A stretch of DNA of 64,000 nt from Sipunculus nudus (taxonomy: Eukaryota > Annelida > Sipuncula > Golfingiida > Sipunculidae), in the NCBI GenBank assembly GCA_026874595.1, contig CM049310.1, forward strand, positions 14,424,058 to 14,488,057, read 5' to 3'. A model generated the notes under the pieces. That model was given only the letters and a program-made list of their open reading frames with translations. It had not been told where the DNA came from and did not search any database. Of the stretch, positions 22,391-35,204 are shown piece after piece; within the stretch, counting starts at the first letter, position 1; the number at the start of each line of letters is the position of its first letter. Made by a program: the position numbers and the translations under genes.

Positions 22391-23880
22391 TGAGAAAACT
22401 TAATATTGTCAGTATGCGCTGTTGCGTGAAGGTTATATGTCAATATGCGCTGATAATTGGAGGTTTTCAAAATAGATGCGCACTACGAATTATATGAAAC
22501 AAAGGGAAGTCGGATGGCCTCCATAAGTGATTTATTTAATGCAAAGAATAACCATATAGAATAGGTTCAGACTGGTAAGTCAATGTACTGACATAACGTG
22601 TAATTAAGTACTGACATAACGTGTTATTTATTCCTGACTTAACGGTTTTTTTAGTACTGACATAACGTGTTATTTAGTACTGACATAATGTGTTATTTAG
22701 CAGTGACATAACGTGTTTCATTAGTGTTAAACATTGAATTAATGAGATCTCGCTTCCTTTTGTTGTATGACTTAATGGATCATATATAAGGTAAACTTTA
22801 CGCTCCGTACGCCATCTAGTGATAGTGAGGCTACGTATAAATCACAGGAGCCTGTCGCAGTTACAGTTTCCTAGAATACATAATAACAAAATCTAGTGGT
22901 CAAGAAAGCTGTATATATCACGATTGGTTGTATCGCCTTTTTCTTGGGGTTTTGTGTCTCAAAGTTTGGAGTTATTCTTAAGTCTTTTGTGACCGGCCCC
23001 TGTGGTTAGAATATATAACCATACCAGGTAATACGTACATAAATTTATCATTCTTTATATCTTTATGTATGTTCAGCCTTCAAATAACTTTTGAATATTC
23101 TAGGGATCTGTTTCACGATGTGCACACATAATAAAGTTATAGAAAGTCGGCAAACTTGATTGACTGTATATTGTATTTCTGCCTGGAAGTATCCTGAATG
23201 TATTGCCGCTCCAGGGATCGCTTTGAAATCACCGCAGACATCTGCTTGAAATAAAAAGACAAATATACCGGGCGGACCAAGCCCCCGTCACCGTGCACAT
23301 TGGTGACGTATTTGTTACTGTTATTAATCGTTTTTAAACCCTCTGGGATGTTTAGGTTAACACGCTTTGCTGTCTTTATTGACCCCAGAGGAATCTATCC
23401 GATCAATATAGTATAACCTCTCATTCGTTTCCCCTATCACATGGCTCTAAGATGTAATTAATTTCCTTATAAATAGATTATTTGTAACGTTTCTCACCTA
23501 AGCACTCTCAAACTAGCTCCTTGGTTATACAAATATCTTTTTAAGGATGAAAAGTGAAGCGGAGGGGGGTGGGGGGGTATTCCAAAGTTGCTCGGTCTTT
23601 TACATTAGATATCAGATATAAGAATATATATTTTAGAAAATCCCGATCTCTTTTCGGGCTTGCGGGCATAGAACAATGGAAGAGTTTCTCTCTTCAAGGA
23701 GTAGTAGTTTTACACAGAAGTAGTAACGTGAAGCCATCTTTTACATATTTAAAGGGGCCAAATGACCTATAACACATGTAAAGTTAACTAAAAACAGCTT
23801 CTTCCCTTTAAAATAAATCTGTATCTGCCAAATTATTGCCCTGAAACCGTTTGCATTCTCCTGTAAACAAATGTTAAAAT
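22391..23880. other. Putative BEL 3' LTR and flank
   Basis: Starts with the presumed LTR start, contains the 24-bp minisatellite at 22584-22728, and then ordinary sequence. Two copies of TCAGTATGCGCTG / TCAATATGCGCTG stand at about 22410 and 22440. The open frame at 23554-23772 begins in a poly-G patch and is unrecognised. Confidence 0.35.
22584..22728 (+). repeat. Minisatellite, six ~24-bp units
   Basis: Units read GTACTGACATAACGTGTTAT plus TTA or similar. Units begin near 22584, 22608, 22630, 22653, 22677 and 22700. The third is the most degenerate (CCTGACTTAACGG). The ATAACGTGTTAT core is a near-palindrome. Confidence 0.85.
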
Positions 23881-24122
23881 ATGTAATACATGTTTCTGCT
23901 GGCTGAAACAAAGCGTGTTGCCACTCTTAATCGAACCTCCGGTCACGCGGCCTTGTTATGGTAAACACACCAACACGCAGTGCCATCACATTGTGTTAAA
24001 CAGCCGTATGCGAGGAAAAGAGAACGTGTGCTGGGACGGTTTGCTGGGAAACATTTGTATAAAGCAAAACTGAACTGATAGTGTGAAAGAATAGCAATAC
24101 TTTAGCTCCTGATTATGTCCCT
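23881..24122 (+). repeat. Dispersed repeat family X, copy 1
   Basis: This stretch aligns with the reverse complement of 57691-57976. Shared blocks include GTAATACATGTT-C-GCTGGCT, AACA-AGCGTGTTGC, TCACGCGGC-TTGTTATGG, ACAGCCGT, GGTTTGCTGGGAAAC, GCAAAACTGAACTGATAGT and CTGATTATGT. It is non-coding. No tRNA head or simple tail could be identified, so the class is open (SINE, MITE or other). Confidence 0.75.
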
Positions 24123-25090
24123 TTAAGTGTGGTCAAGTGCATTTTTATTTATCAGTAAGGGTATAAGCAAAGCAAATGAACACAGTTTACGTTTACACCA
24201 TCTGTTCTTTATAATTTAGTAAAATGATTTAATGCGAAACTCAATAAAAGATTCATGTATGCTGTCTAAATGTTGTCTTAATTAGATCCCAATACCTGTT
24301 GAAGTGTCTTGTCCCCTTTGTCTATTTCAGCGAATCCCACTAACCTTCTTCCCATCAGCAGCCGTGATCACATAAAACGACTTTTACAGTAAAACAGACT
24401 TTTGAGAGGCTATTGTTATCGGTTAGAGCACGTACGTCATTTAAGAGTCTAGACAATATTATATCTGAATTAACAGCCAAAATAACATGACTGTATATAT
24501 AATGGGTGTGTCAGGTGGCTTCAAAATCACGCGTCTCCTGAGCAGGAAACGTCCTCGCATCTGTTACTGAAGAGAAATCAACAGGAAGCGTGTTTAAAGT
24601 CTGATATCAGTGACGTTGTCGGTATCATCCGACTCTACATGCCAGGTCTTTATATAGGGGTCTGTTATTAGTGTAGCATTCTCAAATCTCTGCGGAGCAT
24701 ACAACCTACGCAGCAATAATAGGCGTTGATAGATTATCCATCCCCGCAATATCAGTACCAAACACTCCGTGCTGAAGGGGCAGGTCCTAGTGGTTAAACT
24801 CATGAGCATGGTTTCGCGATGGGAACGGTTCAAAGGTTTTAATAGGGGGCTTTCAGCGCCGAAATCAAAGGTTGTAACAAATAAGCTACGTCCTATACCC
24901 CAAGAGTTTTATTTGTTAAAAAAATGAGAAAAAATTGTGTATTTATATAGTTGTTGGCTGGGTATTTGTTTGATTAGTTATTTTTTTTTCTGTTGGCAAC
25001 TTTTTTGTTAATGTTACGAACGGATATGATTTGATGGAGGGTCAGGTGAACATTCAATGTTAAACCCCATTAAAATTATCCAGTCCAGAA
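24123..25090. other. Unassigned stretch
   Basis: A minus-strand frame of 79 codons lies at 24594-24833 in a locally GC-richer patch. It has no domain that I recognise and no clear splice context. The rest is AT-rich. AGAA at 25087-25090 is the left target duplication of solo LTR C. Confidence 0.4.
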
Positions 25091-25411
25091 TGTTACAGGT
25101 GCTCTTTTATTGTGTGACACGGACGTAACTCGTGTTGTTGTTAAATTTTATGTTTAATCCGTACTGGTTGAACTCTCGTTGTCATGTGAGCCTTGGGTTT
25201 TCACGCCTGGTCGTGGGTCACGTGATCCTAGTATGTGGAGGTACGCACAGCGATGTCTTTCTAGATAATTCCTGAAACGTGTGTTGTGTAAGAACTAATA
25301 GACTATTCGAGAAGTGGAAAATTCCCGGCTTGAGGTGTGAAGGTATATAAAGGGGCTGTTTTTTAGAACCAGAGGGCATAGCAGAGCAGATTCCAGCGGA
25401 CGGAGAAGCGT

Positions 25412-25639
25412 GTGTCAGGACATTATCCGACGAATGCGGCAATTATAGATTTTCAAGAACTTTCTCCTGGATTTTATACATTTGGACTTCAGTTTACTTT
25501 CTGGGTTGTTGCAAGAACTTTCCACAGGACTGTCATTCTCCGAGAGTGTACATTTAAAGGACTTATCGTGGTGACTGTATTGGTATTCAGGTATTGTACC
25601 ATTATCTTTCTGTGTGATTGTATTGATTTGTGGCTATAA
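25412..25639 (+). other. Open frame inside solo LTR C
   Basis: 75 codons from MSGHYPTNAAIIDFQELSPG to FLCDCIDLWL, close to the frames in copies A and B. It is the best preserved of the three and opens just after the conserved GAAGCGTGTGTCAGG. No known domain. Confidence 0.3.
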
Positions 25640-25859
25640 CGCTGTTTTACTGTATAATTGTATTGATTTAGAGTATTGTATTGTTAGGGTTGTTTTAAGA
25701 ATAAATTATAGTTATTTGTTATAAAAAAAACACTGACTTCTTTATTCATTCCCCTAAAAATTTCACGCTGCCTAATGTTACAGAATCTGATTTTTATTTA
25801 TCTCCGTAACAAAATTTATGCTCGTCACGACTATGCGATCTGTTGTTATTAGGTTCCGT

Positions 25860-25863
<4 letters not shown>

Positions 25864-25901
<38 letters not shown>

Positions 25902-25916
25902 GTGTGTGTGTGTGTG
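25864..25916. repeat. (AT)n(GT)n microsatellite between duplicated LTR ends
   Basis: About 18 AT units are followed by about 8 GT units. The run begins directly after the first TAACA of solo LTR C and leads into the second LTR tail. Confidence 0.9.
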
Positions 25917-26500
25917 ATTTTTATTTATCTCCATTACAAAATTTGTGTTCATCACGCATACGTGATTTGTTTATATTAACAAGAATCATAAAAGTCCTGA
26001 AACTTTATGTCATATCGTATGAGTTGGTGAAAATTCCCGATTGATTAATTGATTTATTTAGTTATAGATAAATAAATAAAGTATACATATATCATATGCT
26101 GTAATTAAGTCCATTTTTCTATAGGGTCATGAGCTTCATACTTGAGACAGTTCTGATTAACGCAGAGTACCTTATATTTGCAGATAAATCCTGCTGTCAT
26201 AATTCTAGGAGTTTTATCTTAGCTATGTCCACAGGAACACATCATTACTTGTGAGCGTATACTGCTGGTAAAGTTTAAATATTCTGGAGTAAACACCTTT
26301 AATTGAGTTAGGCTCAGATAGGTGGCGCTGATTTTATTTTTCACCTTAAACGCTAAAATTTATTTGAAAGGAACAAACAGTTGAACATGTCTAAGTATCA
26401 TTCGACGCTCCCGAATAATACGATGTGTCAGTATATCTAACGTTTGTTGTTACTAGACAGAAAACTGACCGAATTTTGCAAATGCAGTACGTGTGACAAC

Positions 26501-26503
<3 letters not shown>

Positions 26504-26553
<50 letters not shown>
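26504..26553. repeat. (CT)n microsatellite
   Basis: About 24 CT units with one TTT interruption. It is pure pyrimidine on the plus strand and makes the Ser-Leu run in the frame at 26444-26686, which is therefore not a gene. Confidence 0.95.
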
Positions 26554-28929
26554 ACAAAAGGATTCTTGGTACATTAAGTGCAAGTTAACAAGAATTTCGG
26601 TTACCAGTGCTTACCTTTTATACAGATCCTTACGTCACATCTTACCAGCACATCCACTTTATTTTATAACTCATGTATGTGTGTGAAAATGTCCTACATT
26701 TAGCTGATTGGTCACCATTTAGTCTCTTAAACAGACACACGATGGCGCTCCGCTATTCACCTCTTGACACGATCTCCGCCAGAAGCCAAGTGTGCTACGT
26801 GCGCACATAATACATGTACTCACCTCTGTTAAAGGCAACTGACTTTCTGTATCTTACCATGTCATGACCCCGTGTTATCATGATCACACTTGCTGTCAAC
26901 GACCTGCCATCTGTGTATAAATCCTGTGATCACTCTTTTAATATAGGACCAAAGCGTGATGCAGAAACGCCTGGCTATTTCCCTATCAGTGGAGAAAAGT
27001 CGTTTATGATCCTAACGTGAAAAAAGCTTCTTAAATTCATGGAGGGGCATAGCTGTGCCGAGAGAGTTATCATTGAAATTATACCTATAGATAATTACTT
27101 TGTGTGCAGAATGCAGTTTATACAACAACTTTGCAGAGATTCCATATACTGAACCATTAAACTGGTGCATTGATGAACATTTCTATTATAACGTGAGTCA
27201 AGGTGCTTGTACGGGCCTTGTATTGGTCTGTCGACAGCATTACCGGGGATTACTATACCAGGGGCCCTATTCTAAGGAAGCAATTAGTCTGGTAGTAAAA
27301 AAAAACAGCCACGGCAATTGATTCACTTTTTTCCAGAAAACGTCAGATTTAAATAAGAAATATGTTTTTTTTTAACATTACTCTGCTCATGGATAGGGGT
27401 TTGCTGTTTAAATATCCAATACGGTTACATTTACACGGAGTTATAAATGATTGACGTGTGATTTCATCCTGTCATAAGGGATAGGTTTCGTACATGTCTG
27501 GACAGGTTTCAAACATGTCACTTATAGAAGATGAAATATTATCGTTAGATAGTCCTGCATTCAAGTGTACTTAAGTATCTCCATAACTTGTATTGTATGT
27601 AGAATGCAAATAATTGACGCCACTCTCCATAGGATCTTCGCCAAAATGAGATATTACGTCTCCTGTTTACAGGATTTTGCAAAGAAGATCACGGTGTCAG
27701 TTCCCTAGGACCAAATATAAATTTAAGTATTCCGCTTAGCCGAAATGTTATATCTGAACAATATAAAACAGAAAAATAACATACGCTGCAAACATTGTCT
27801 ATTTTTTAAAAAGAGCGTTGGAATAGTCTGTCGAATTTTTAACGACATTATCTGTCTGGAAAAGTGTTCGGCCATGGGGCTAATTGAGCCTGGTACCAAT
27901 CTAGTCGCTCAGACAATCTCATGGGAAGCCCCTGCCCTTCCACAGGCTAGTTGCATTAAACTGCAGTAGCGCTGGTAAAGGGCTTCATTGACACCAACGA
28001 TGTTTGTATCTACTAACGTGAGAATTCCAGAGCCGGCGGGTTAATTGGTGAACACATTTCATGTTAAACGATGGGCTGTGCACATGCTTGCTGCCTGGGC
28101 ATTGAAACTGACCACTCTATTCTCGCCAGAGTATTACATTTGTGGGGATTCTCCTGAAATGGGTCGAGAGATCGTCTGTGTCCTTGTTGCTGGAAGGCGA
28201 AGACTAAAAAAAAGTGTAAATGGGTATTGGTTGTTTTTTCCCTAGGCGCGATCTTTTACCTTCACCTTAGCAAAGGTCAAGGTCGATCAATCAACTTGTG
28301 TACCTCATAACAGTTATTTTTTCCTACATGGCAAATAAGTTAATTATTGCTAGATTTAATCAGTATAATTTCTTGCACAGGGGTTATAAACCACAATACA
28401 GCCTTCTTCTAACAAAGCCAATTCCTTGTTTTGGCAGTCTAGTGAACTAACTTATGCTGTTACGAAGTCTGCTGTCATAATATTAGTGTATAACCATAGA
28501 CACTTCATGCAAGAGCTGGGGATTTCTGCTTTGAGTGATCAACCAAGTTTGCTGGATGTCATTTAGCGTAACGGCTCATATACAAACTAACAAAAGCGTG
28601 GTTTTGCGAGGAAGAGATGGATTCTGCTAATGCATAGACTTCCTTAAATAAATATGGTCTTAAATTTTTTATTTTCTTTGACGAAGACCATCTCTCTTTT
28701 AATCCATCCTATGTCTAAAATGTGTAAATGAAATTTAAGTAAAGATGTATTGTAGTATCCAGAATTATGAGGACATATTGCATGCCCATTACTCTACTTT
28801 TTTGTGCTTAACTAAGTCCACCAAACTACATAAGCTTTTGATCTAAGTTAACTCTTTTTTTACGGAAATCTAGAAAGCAAATATTCAATAAACCCAGAAT
28901 TTTGTTTGTATGACCATGTATATTTTTTG

Positions 28930-28930
<1 letters not shown>

Positions 28931-28991
<61 letters not shown>
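28931..28991. repeat. (AT)n microsatellite
   Basis: About 30 uninterrupted AT units, self-complementary along the full length. Confidence 0.95.
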
Positions 28992-28994
<3 letters not shown>

Positions 28995-31900
28995 AATGTC
29001 TGTGAAAAATTAAAAACTTACATAAAATTTACGGCGAATTTGTTTATTCCATATATGGCATGAAAGGAACAAATCGCAGTGTAGTGAAGACCTATTCTTT
29101 CTGGCGGCACCAGACAAAGCACATGGCCAAGAGGGTATGGATGCCTACAGAAATCAACAGAACGTCCCCTTGTCGTAATAACAGCTTAAATTAGTATCGC
29201 TTACAGGGTTTATGCTGACAGGTAAGGAATCAAGGGTTGTTTTAGAAACACAATATTTGATGATGATGACATTATTTCGGCGACGGAACCATGAAGGTTG
29301 CTATTTTATCCAACATTTAAGACCAGTGTTGTTTAATCCTGAGCGTCTGGGCGCAATAAACCTAACCATGCCCACGTAAATGTAGAATAATCCATGATTT
29401 GAATAGCTTTTGATTGTTATTCGGTATCTTGTGCGCTCAGACACAAAACCATTAACACTGTTAGGAATCCTTTCATGATTGGTTATTGAAGTATAAACTT
29501 CACTTTGATGCGCTCTGTGCTTCCAAGGGACACGACGGGGACATTACGGATTGTGATATTGCTGTGCTATGAAATCAAAGAGTTGATTTGGACGAAACTG
29601 CCCTGGTGAGAAGATAAGCACAGAAACTTAGGTGAGTGATACGCTAAATTATGTACAACATATTTTGCGATAAATGTCAATGAATGAATGGCAACGTACC
29701 GTGTTTAACGTAGGTTTCGTTTAACGCAACATAAAATGAACACTTCATCAAAGAGAGACATCTAAGTTACATGCAGACGGTTAAGGATGCTTTCGGAAGA
29801 AGATATTCATTAATTACGTTGTATCATCAAATGTCAATCCGTCTTACTTCCCTAATAGTGTTCATTACAGTTTGATGAAGGCATTACGTTAAATGTTAAT
29901 TAAAAACTTGATCGCTATGTCTTATTTTGATGAAAAGTTAAAGATGTCAATGGCTTGGATTGTTTTCAAAGGAAACAGATTTCCTTGGAACATGATTACG
30001 CTTTTTTATACTTAAACTTCCATTTTACCTTTTATCTTGCGTTTCCTTATGTGAATTTATATGATGTGTCCTGTATTAAATATAAGATTATAAGATTTTT
30101 TTTAAATATAAAAAAAATATAATTTAAACGATCATTAACCAATTTAAAGTTAATTTTCCAATCTCTATCAATCGCATTTCTGTTTACAATGGTTATTGGC
30201 TCTATCTATTTCCCTGGTATTTAAAATTGTCTAATAGCAATGCCATGAAGTCGTTGCCCAAATATATTGATTTGAGCAATGCCTATTGTAAGGCGATCTT
30301 TAAAAAGGGCATTGGCCTACGGCTTCAAGGGTTATTATACCTTGGTTTCTAAGAACAACCATCCCTTCAATGCGACCACAGCATAAAGGAAGAACGTTAA
30401 GGACAATATCATTGATTTCACCAGATATCTTATGAATGGACTCGCCATTTCGAGGCAGTTGGCTTCAGAGCAGAAGGTTTCAATGGCCACTCAGCAGGAA
30501 AATGGCGAAACCTCGATCGGAGGCTGGTTCTTATGTCTCAACTGTAGGTTATAATTTCCTGATAATTTCCAGAATCAAGTATTAAGAAACCTTGGAAGCT
30601 TAAAAAGGCTTGATTAAATCAAATCAAATTTTTCCTATAGTTACTTTTATTTTCATTAACTTTATTCGTGCATATATATATTTAATTACACTTTGAAACA
30701 TATATTACAGAACACCTATTTCCTTCCTCTCTATGCTCATGATATCAGTTTATATGCTTTCCAAGTTAAATAATGATTAAAGCATATTTCATAAATATTT
30801 AGTTAAGAGGAGAGTCTTAAATGGGCTGATTCCTATCATAATTTTGATGCCAAACTTTTTTGTGGTCGACTTCTTTTACCTTTTGTCCCTTCTTCTGTCT
30901 GTGTTTGCGCTATATCTCAATCTCAAATATGGCTGATTTCCACTGATATTTATTTTTGCGACTGATCTTTATTTTTGACCTTGACTTCCTAGGCTCGATA
31001 TAAAAAGATCGCTCAGTGGGGAAGGCTTCCATGCAGTGATCACTTGGCGATTACGAACATCTAGTTAAACATCCCCTCTCAGCATAGAGAGGGAGTCTTA
31101 TAGGGACAAGTCAATTAATTTCGATATCCATAGAATAATCCATCCATCCTATATAATAGGGATTTTCTTGTGGGTGGACCTTTTTTGGCATTCTTTGGCT
31201 TCTCGTGCGATAGCTAAGCGATTGCATACATCTAGTTAAAATTTCTATTTTATTCATACTATTAAAATATAAAGGAGCTTTCTTATGTCCCGTTTGTCTT
31301 TGAAATTTAAAGCATTAACTATTTAATACATTATCTGAGATATATCGCAAACACCGCCAGGGAAAAAATGATGGATTTGCACACTTGGGCAGCTAAGAAA
31401 GTCCAACTACAAGATATTTTGACCCAAATACTGATATAAAATTAAAATCATAAACTCCAAATAGGTCTCCCTTCCTTACGGGGGAGGCATGAGTCAGAGA
31501 ATTCACAAAAACAAAGGGTGCACTAAGAAATATTCAACAGGTACACAAGCATGTGATAAATATTTCAATATTTCAGTATGTGGATTTGTGTCCAGCGGAA
31601 CCGGGTCAGTGTGCGACCTTTTTGTTGACACTATACCGACTCTATTAGGATTTTCCGTCTCTCCTGGATGGATTTTAGTGCACCACCTGTCACAAAGTAA
31701 AAGCATGGAAAAAGCCCCAAATAAATCAAAACAAAACTCGAGATATTCTCACGTGACATTTGCTATGGAGATCATTTAGCCTGAGGACCTCTTTGTCGTA
31801 TCATCTGTACATTCATATGAACTAGATAGTAGGGGATGTTTGTTAATGTACTCTGTACGGTCGTGTGACCTGTTATCTTGTCCCATTTAGCGGTACATCT

Positions 31901-33274
31901 AATCTGACAGGGAAGACGTCGACAACTGCCCGGGCCCGATAACGGCCAGTTCATGTGACGGTAAAAAAACCGTCGGCGGGACCCATCATTAGTGATATTA
32001 CAACGCTGTCGTCTGCTTCGTGAATAATCCGATTATTCAAAATACCGGCTGGTCCCCGTGACTGTGCTCATATTACGCTACATAAGATTTATTGGATCGC
32101 TGACTTTTATCCACGATTGCCTCTCAAAGGGGGAAACTGTTACCTTTTTCTAATACCACTATTATCTATAAACTGAGATTCTTAAACTTTTTCTTGACTA
32201 AATAAGATAACATAAATTCATTTCGGCCAGATATGATAAAGGGATATATATTTTACAGTTTTCTCCTTAATTCAGAAACGATATTTTTGTCAATTGTCTT
32301 TGCGGACAACTGAGAAAGATGAGAAAGTGATTGTAATGAAATTAAATTTAGCAGCGTTCGGGAATATGTTTATTTTTGTGGCGGGGGAGAGGGTAATTCA
32401 GTCAGAAAGGTAGAAATGAGTGGGAAAATAAAGATCTAGAAATAAGTGCTGGACCACTGAAATGTTCCGCCAGTTTTAATATAGGTTCTATCTAAATTTA
32501 CTTCGCACCGTCTTCCATTCAAGAATCTTATCCACATCGCGTTGTCATAGAAATCACGAAAATATATTATTTTCCACGCAGTAAAATAATGACATCTAGT
32601 TAACCCCTTCATGAAAACATACACTTAAAAAAGACTAGATTGTGTTCAACGCATGGAACAAATCACTGTTTATATACTGAGAACAGGGTTTACAATTTTA
32701 AAAAATGTGAGGTCTGCGTAAATGTTTTCTTGTATATTTTATTTGGTTCAACAGGACAATGAAAGAGTACGTTGGGCAAAAGCGGCATAAAAAAGACGGC
32801 TGAATAATGTCCTGGCAACAAGACAACCCCCTTTACTAAATTATAATGCTTTAGCTGGAGGGCCGCATTCACAGAAATAACAAAAAATACAGCAGTCTTG
32901 AATAACTTAATAAAAACTTAGGTCTACCTATCATATATCGCATATGAAAATGGCGAATACTGAAACACCATTCTTAGAATTTATTGTTATTTCTTCGTTG
33001 GTATTCTTTTTTTCATTGGTATTCTGTTTCTTCGCTGGTATTTAAACATTTTGCTTTCAAAGCTGCCCTATATTATATATATGGACAAAATTATCTTTGG
33101 GAAATATCTGATTCAATTAATCTTAATTGGTGATAGGGCCTCTGTTAGGTAAACCTACGACTGTGGCATGTGACCCATGGTAGGTGGTATAGCGTACACC
33201 CTCCGAGTCCATCCCGGGTCAAGATCTATTAGGGCATATGATGGACCTCAAGAACCACGACGCATTAAACGTAC

Positions 33275-34128
33275 TGTTATAGATGTCTCTTTTATTGTAT
33301 GCAGCGGTTTGTTTGTTTCTGTTGCTATGACAGAATAGCCCGGACCACGCGTTCGGTCTTACGTGTAAACAGCGGTCATGCTAGTCTGGGGCTTTCTCGC
33401 CTGGCCGAGCCGGGCCGGCCCAAGTGAGAACCCTGACATGTGGAGACACAGCGTTCTTGTTCTAGATGTTTCCTGTAACGCCTGTGTACTGTGTATTATG
33501 TATTGTTCTTTTGATTGTTCGGGAAATGGAAAGTTCTCCGCTTGAGGTTATAGTTATAAATGAGGGTCTGTGTTTTCGAGCCAAACAGGGAGGAGGGAAA
33601 TATTCCAGCGGACACAGAAGTGTGTAAGTCAGTTGTTGACCTTTCCCGATAAGTGCGGCAATTATAGATTTGTGACGGATCTTATATAATCTTCAGTTTG
33701 CTTTCGGGATTATAACAAGAACTTCACTTTGGGATTACAACGGATTGGTTTTGTGAATGAACGGGACTGTTATTCTCTGAGAAGATTTGTGTGAACTGTT
33801 CATCTGGGTTGTACGTTATAAAGGACTTGTTATCGCTGTGACAGTAGTGGTATCCAAGTACTGTGCACTTTATTTATATACTTGCATTGATTTGCTGTTG
33901 TACTGTTGTTGTACCGTGGAATTGTATTGACTTAGTGTATTGTAATGTTAGGATTGTTTTAAGAATAAAATTAGAATTATTTGTTAACAAAAAACCACTG
34001 ACTTCTTTATTCATTCCCCTAGACATTTCAAGCTGCCTAATGTTACAGAATCTGATTTTTTTTATCTTCATTACAACATTTATGTTCGTCACGACCTACG
34101 TGATCTGTTGATATTAGTTTCCGTAACA
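33275..34128 (+). mobile_element. Solo LTR, copy D (divergent)
   Basis: Starts TGTTATAGATGTCTCTTTTA and ends TTTCCGTAACA. GTAC at 33271-33274 and at 34129-34132 is a 4-bp target duplication. AATAAA lies at 33964-33969. The last 150 bases are very close to copies B and C, while the middle differs by substitutions and indels and has lost the shared open frame. At 854 bp it is the longest full copy apart from C. It represents an older copy or a separate subfamily. Confidence 0.85.
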
Positions 34129-34139
34129 GTACTTGGCAT

Positions 34140-34740
34140 AATAGTGCGGCGGCTAAAGGAATTGTTCAGATTGTGATAAAAGTACCAGATTTGGTACAGT
34201 TGCAGTATTGTACACTGGCTTTAATTTAAGATATAGTTCCACGAAATATTCATGGTATTTCAGGGGTGGATCCTGCAATTACTTTGGGGGTACCAATGAA
34301 TAAATTAAATAATTGATAAATAATGTCTAATCTAAAAGTGTTCGATCAAGGCATTTATTTTGCAGCACATGGAATACAGAAGTCTGCTGGTGCTCAAACT
34401 TTACTTTCAAGGGAAGTTAAGTCAATTTAACAAGCGAGCGACTAGATTAATGGAACAGGATGTTTTTATTTATCAAGTATTGTGCAGAACTGACGCGATT
34501 TAGCACACCTTTTTAATTTTGTTAACATGTATATATTGCAAACATGTTTCATGTAAATTTAACAAACTTAGGCTTACCATTAATTGAATAATTAACTAAA
34601 TAAAGGGTATGGTGACAACATGAATTATTACATGGATATAATTATAACTATTTATGTTTGTCAATCAACGTACTAAAGAGCAAGTTAATTATTCAGTAAA
34701 AATGTGTCTGAACTCTGCCTGTCTACTTTTCCTGTTCATA
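34140..34740. other. Unassigned stretch
   Basis: Mostly AT-rich, no open frame. CAGGGGTGGATCCTGC at 34261 looks like the end of the CAGNGG..GGATCC inverted-repeat family (see 43028-43700 and 44545-44659), but I could not find a partner end. Confidence 0.35.
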
Positions 34741-34749
34741 TGAGGATTC

Positions 34750-35135
34750 TAGACCTATTGAATTACAGACTATGCGGACTCAATCCCTTTCCAATAACAG
34801 ACCTGTCAGAATTTCAATATGGCTCCCAGAGCACAATTTGGGATATTCTTTTAAGCGCGATATCTCAGCAAAAGCAAGCTTGATCTATCTCATTTACACA
34901 GAGATGATTGGAGACCTAGCTGTCGTAATTCCAATATGGCCACCAGAGCACTATCGTTGATTTTCTTTCGCAACAATATGCTTGATCTTTCTCAAATGCA
35001 CAGGGATCATTGGTGCCTATGAGGGCTTCTGACCTATTGAAATACATACTTGCTCAAAATCAAATATGGCCAACAGACTACAGTCCGTGATTTTTTACTG
35101 GACACATTATTTCAGACATATCTTCTTTAATATTA
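34750..35135 (+). repeat. Three degenerate ~110-135 bp tandem units
   Basis: The motif TTCAATATGGCTCCCAGAGC recurs as TCCAATATGGCCACCAGAGC and as TCAAATATGGCCAACAGA, at about 34816, 34929 and 35063. Each is followed by a GATTTTC/TT-rich segment, and the first two also by a GCTTGATCT-TCTC block. The array ends just before the LINE endonuclease and could be its 5' UTR repeats. Confidence 0.65.
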
Positions 35136-35204
35136 TTTGAACCAGTAGGATTTTTCCCTCATGCATATGGATATGTAATTTAGTACAGCACTTGCAGAAA
35201 TGCT

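Larger units (their letters stand above)
25091..25981 (+). mobile_element. Solo LTR, copy C, with duplicated 3' end
   Basis: Starts TGTTACAGGTGCTC; TATA box at 25344-25351, AATAAA at 25700-25705. A normal LTR end (TTCCGTAACA) occurs at 25863, but it is followed by an (AT)n(GT)n microsatellite and then by a second, partial LTR end (25916-25981) that stops in TTAACA. AGAA at 25087-25090 recurs at 25982-25985, right after the second end, and not after the first. The outer boundary is therefore 25981. The open frame at 25412-25639 is this copy's version of the shared LTR frame. Confidence 0.8.
25986..33270. other. Long unassigned stretch without recognisable genes
   Basis: Seven kilobases hold only simple repeats (26504-26553 CT, 28931-28991 AT) and short frames. 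Frames at 27100-27321, 27745-27969, 28045-28245 and 31489-31779 (+) were read. They contain several cysteines but match no family known to me and have no convincing splice sites. Two related stretches, GGCGATTACGAACATCTAGTT near 31047 and AGCGATTGCATACATCTAGTT near 31216, suggest a small local duplication. Confidence 0.4.

Noticed and set aside
26444-26686. Ser-Leu repeat frame
   Set aside because: Product of the (CT)n microsatellite at 26504-26553.
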